Positions 35,934-37,690 of a stretch of DNA of 37,690 bases are shown here, piece by piece (position 1 is the first letter of the stretch; the number at the start of each line of letters is the position of its first letter). The position numbers and the translations under genes were made by a program. The DNA comes from a virus: positions 1 through 37,690 of IMG/VR virus record IMGVR_UViG_3300023178_000119. One strand, 5' to 3'. Below the pieces are notes generated by a model. It saw only the letters and a program-made list of their open reading frames with translations, had not been told where the DNA came from and searched no databases.

Positions 35934-37690
35934 ATGTCTAGAGGAAATTATTTTGTATCATTAAATACTCAGCATTATTTTTACATCCCTAAGTTTTATA
36001 GGATGGGGTTGGCGTATTTAGATAGCTATGCCTACAATGCATTACGTAATCCTTCTAACCCAATAGCGCAGCAAGCGAGAGAGATTACTGAACATAAATA
36101 TGTTAATATTTTTAACAATTCTTACGGAACTATGGATGAGTGGGTTGCGGGGCATCTTGGCATAACATCATTTTCTTGGGAGTATTTTGATCTTTCTGGA
36201 GACAAAGTGAGTGAGTCCATTTCTACAGCAAGGTACGGGGTTTTGCGTATTAGTCTGTCTGACATGATAACTTATTTAGAGGGTTACTATGGCGACAATT
36301 ACGCACAACAAGCACAAGACTTACGAGACGGCAAAGAGATGGCGAAAATGATTCAGTCCATACGTACTAGTATTAATGGATATGCCCAAGGGGAAAGTAA
36401 ATACGGTGATATAGTTCGCTTGTTTCTTCCACAGCCCAATGCAAATAGAACTGATCGCACCGTTGCTAGCAAAGGAACGAACTTAATCAACGCTGTTCCA
36501 CGTAGGGCCAGTGGAGCTAAATATCATGCTAGAGGAACCGCAAATGAAGACACCGGAGTTTATGTTGGTGATGATAATCTTTCTGTAGATGATCACGCCG
36601 CTACAGTAGCTGGTACTTTAAAGTTAAAATGGAATAATGTTCAAAAAGTTTATGAGTCTGGTCAAACTTTTTTAGCGTCGTTATTAACAGATGTTGACGG
36701 TGCTAATATATTAAAATCTGGATTTACTCTAGACAGGATTGCGGGCGCAAACTCTTCAGATTTTTATGGAAAAGACGCGCCACACAGAATGTTTGATTTT
36801 ACAACCGGGATAGCAATGCCCCTTGGGTTAGAATCTGCTCAACCCCAAAGCTTTGGCCCAAACATTATTAAGTGTGGCGGTGAGACGAAGGCAGAAACAA
36901 TTAGGGTAGTAAATAGAGGTAGAACGAATTATGATGCTGGAGAAATTGTAATTATTCATCAAATTGATGGAGAAAATATTATTGGTGGAAAATTTTCAGA
37001 AGCTACAGTTGAGCAACGACCACCAGAACCCCAAAGGTGGAATTTTACAAAGTTTTTTGCTAATAGTGATGAGTATTTTAGGATCAGTGTTCCGGGACTT
37101 GGCAACTATGCTGACAGACCCCATGTTTTCCCAAGTGAAGTGGTTGACATTTTATATCAGAGATATTATTTCAATGATAAAGGCGATGCATATAATTATC
37201 TTGCTGACGATGCTACTATTATACCAATAGATTTGATTGGAGGAATCGAATTATTTGAATACTACCAATCTAGCATAAGTGATATTGCACCATACTTAAG
37301 CAGAATTAATATTTATGTTGATCCAGGTGGTGGACCAAATGTTGGCACAGATAATGTTGATCTAACAGAAGTGCCTCTGTTCTTTGGGCCTATGTTTCCA
37401 GATGGCATTAATTCTAAAATTGGTAGCTGGGATAAATTTCAAACTCCCGGAGAATACGTATATCCGTTCATGTATAATGCTCATGGAGCTATTCGCCGTA
37501 TTAATCATGGCGGGTATAATTATACCTACGAAGATAAATACACCACAAGTGGCATTGTTCCAGTTGCTGATCCTACTCGTATTCAATTTTCTTTATGTAG
37601 CTGCGAATTGCTTGGTGCTGGAGATCAAGCTTCGATGCAATTACCAGTGCAAATAGCTGATGTAGGAAGATTTGGCGCTGCTAATACTAA
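35934..37690 (+). CDS. Tail/baseplate-type protein, 3' end outside window
   Basis: The frame starting at ATG 35934 (after AAAAGGA) stays open to the window edge, giving 585 residues and two more bases. N-terminus: MSRGNYFVSLNTQHYFYIPK, then helical SNPIAQQAREITEHKYVN. Later parts: VSESISTARYGVLRISLSDM, a helix with LRDGKEMAKMIQSIRTSING, VRLFLPQPNA, and beta-rich IIKCGGETKAETIRVVNRG. The first 160 residues mix short helices and strands and the rest are strands with many Gly/Asn/Asp. 'YGDIVRLFLPQP' (about residues 155-166) suggests a baseplate-assembly type of protein, but I do not recognise a family. The next ORFs on either strand inside this span are shadows. It follows the hub gene after 12 bases. 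Confidence 0.6.
   Translation, partial: MSRGNYFVSLNTQHYFYIPKFYRMGLAYLDSYAYNALRNPSNPIAQQAREITEHKYVNIFNNSYGTMDEWVAGHLGITSFSWEYFDLSGDKVSESISTARYGVLRISLSDMITYLEGYYGDNYAQQAQDLRDGKEMAKMIQSIRTSINGYAQGESKYGDIVRLFLPQPNANRTDRTVASKGTNLINAVPRRASGAKYHARGTANEDTGVYVGDDNLSVDDHAATVAGTLKLKWNNVQKVYESGQTFLASLLTDVDGANILKSGFTLDRIAGANSSDFYGKDAPHRMFDFTTGIAMPLGLESAQPQSFGPNIIKCGGETKAETIRVVNRGRTNYDAGEIVIIHQIDGENIIGGKFSEATVEQRPPEPQRWNFTKFFANSDEYFRISVPGLGNYADRPHVFPSEVVDILYQRYYFNDKGDAYNYLADDATIIPIDLIGGIELFEYYQSSISDIAPYLSRINIYVDPGGGPNVGTDNVDLTEVPLFFGPMFPDGINSKIGSWDKFQTPGEYVYPFMYNAHGAIRRINHGGYNYTYEDKYTTSGIVPVADPTRIQFSLCSCELLGAGDQASMQLPVQIADVGRFGAANT

Noticed and set aside
36964-37656. Short ORFs in other frames near the right edge, on both strands
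   Set aside because: They lie inside the open frame that starts at 35934 and have no support of their own.

Overview
The window is a block of virion-structure genes from a tailed double-stranded DNA phage (Caudoviricetes). All genes are on the plus strand, closely spaced or overlapping, and AT-rich. They follow the usual order of a long-tailed phage: neck and connector proteins, tail tube, small genes in the tail-chaperone position, tape measure, distal tail and baseplate proteins. No replication, lysis, integration, tRNA or CRISPR features are visible. The host cannot be named from this sequence. The style (poly-threonine linkers, very large tail proteins, low GC) fits an environmental, perhaps aquatic, phage with a fairly large genome, but that is inference.

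Layout. Positions 2-1930 are the 3' part of a gene for Ig-like domains joined by poly-Thr linkers. 1923-2363 is a small Cys-containing protein of unknown function. 2441-2962 is a probable head-tail connector. 2974-5358 holds two fibre-like proteins. 5358-7428 holds three probable neck/tail-completion proteins in translationally coupled overlaps. A T4-type late promoter match (TATAAATA, 7434-7441) lies in the short gap before the tail tube gene (7507-8490). Three genes (8519-10715) separate the tube from a 2106-residue tape measure (10761-17081). A 4078-residue giant tail protein follows (17095-29331), then distal tail/baseplate proteins at 29331-31049, 31060-31713 and 31716-35921 (hub-like). 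The window ends in a gene that starts at 35934 and is still open at 37690.

Most notable is the giant protein. It carries a LamG-like lectin domain, a cluster of LYxxG repeats, and seven FG-GAP-type segments that could form one seven-bladed beta-propeller. The propeller is interrupted by a segment with a DxSxS (MIDAS-like) motif in its second blade and by a roughly 1200-residue insertion holding two related Rossmann-like segments. The layout recalls integrin alpha chains, where a vWA domain is inserted in the same part of a seven-blade propeller. The tape measure has a second surprise: a PD-(D/E)XK nuclease-like segment between two copies of a Gly-Gly/TPGE motif.

No tail sheath gene lies between the neck genes and the tube, so a siphovirus-type tail is more likely than a contractile one, unless the sheath is encoded elsewhere. 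No stretch above 300 bases lacks a gene; the longest gaps are 2364-2440 and 7429-7506.
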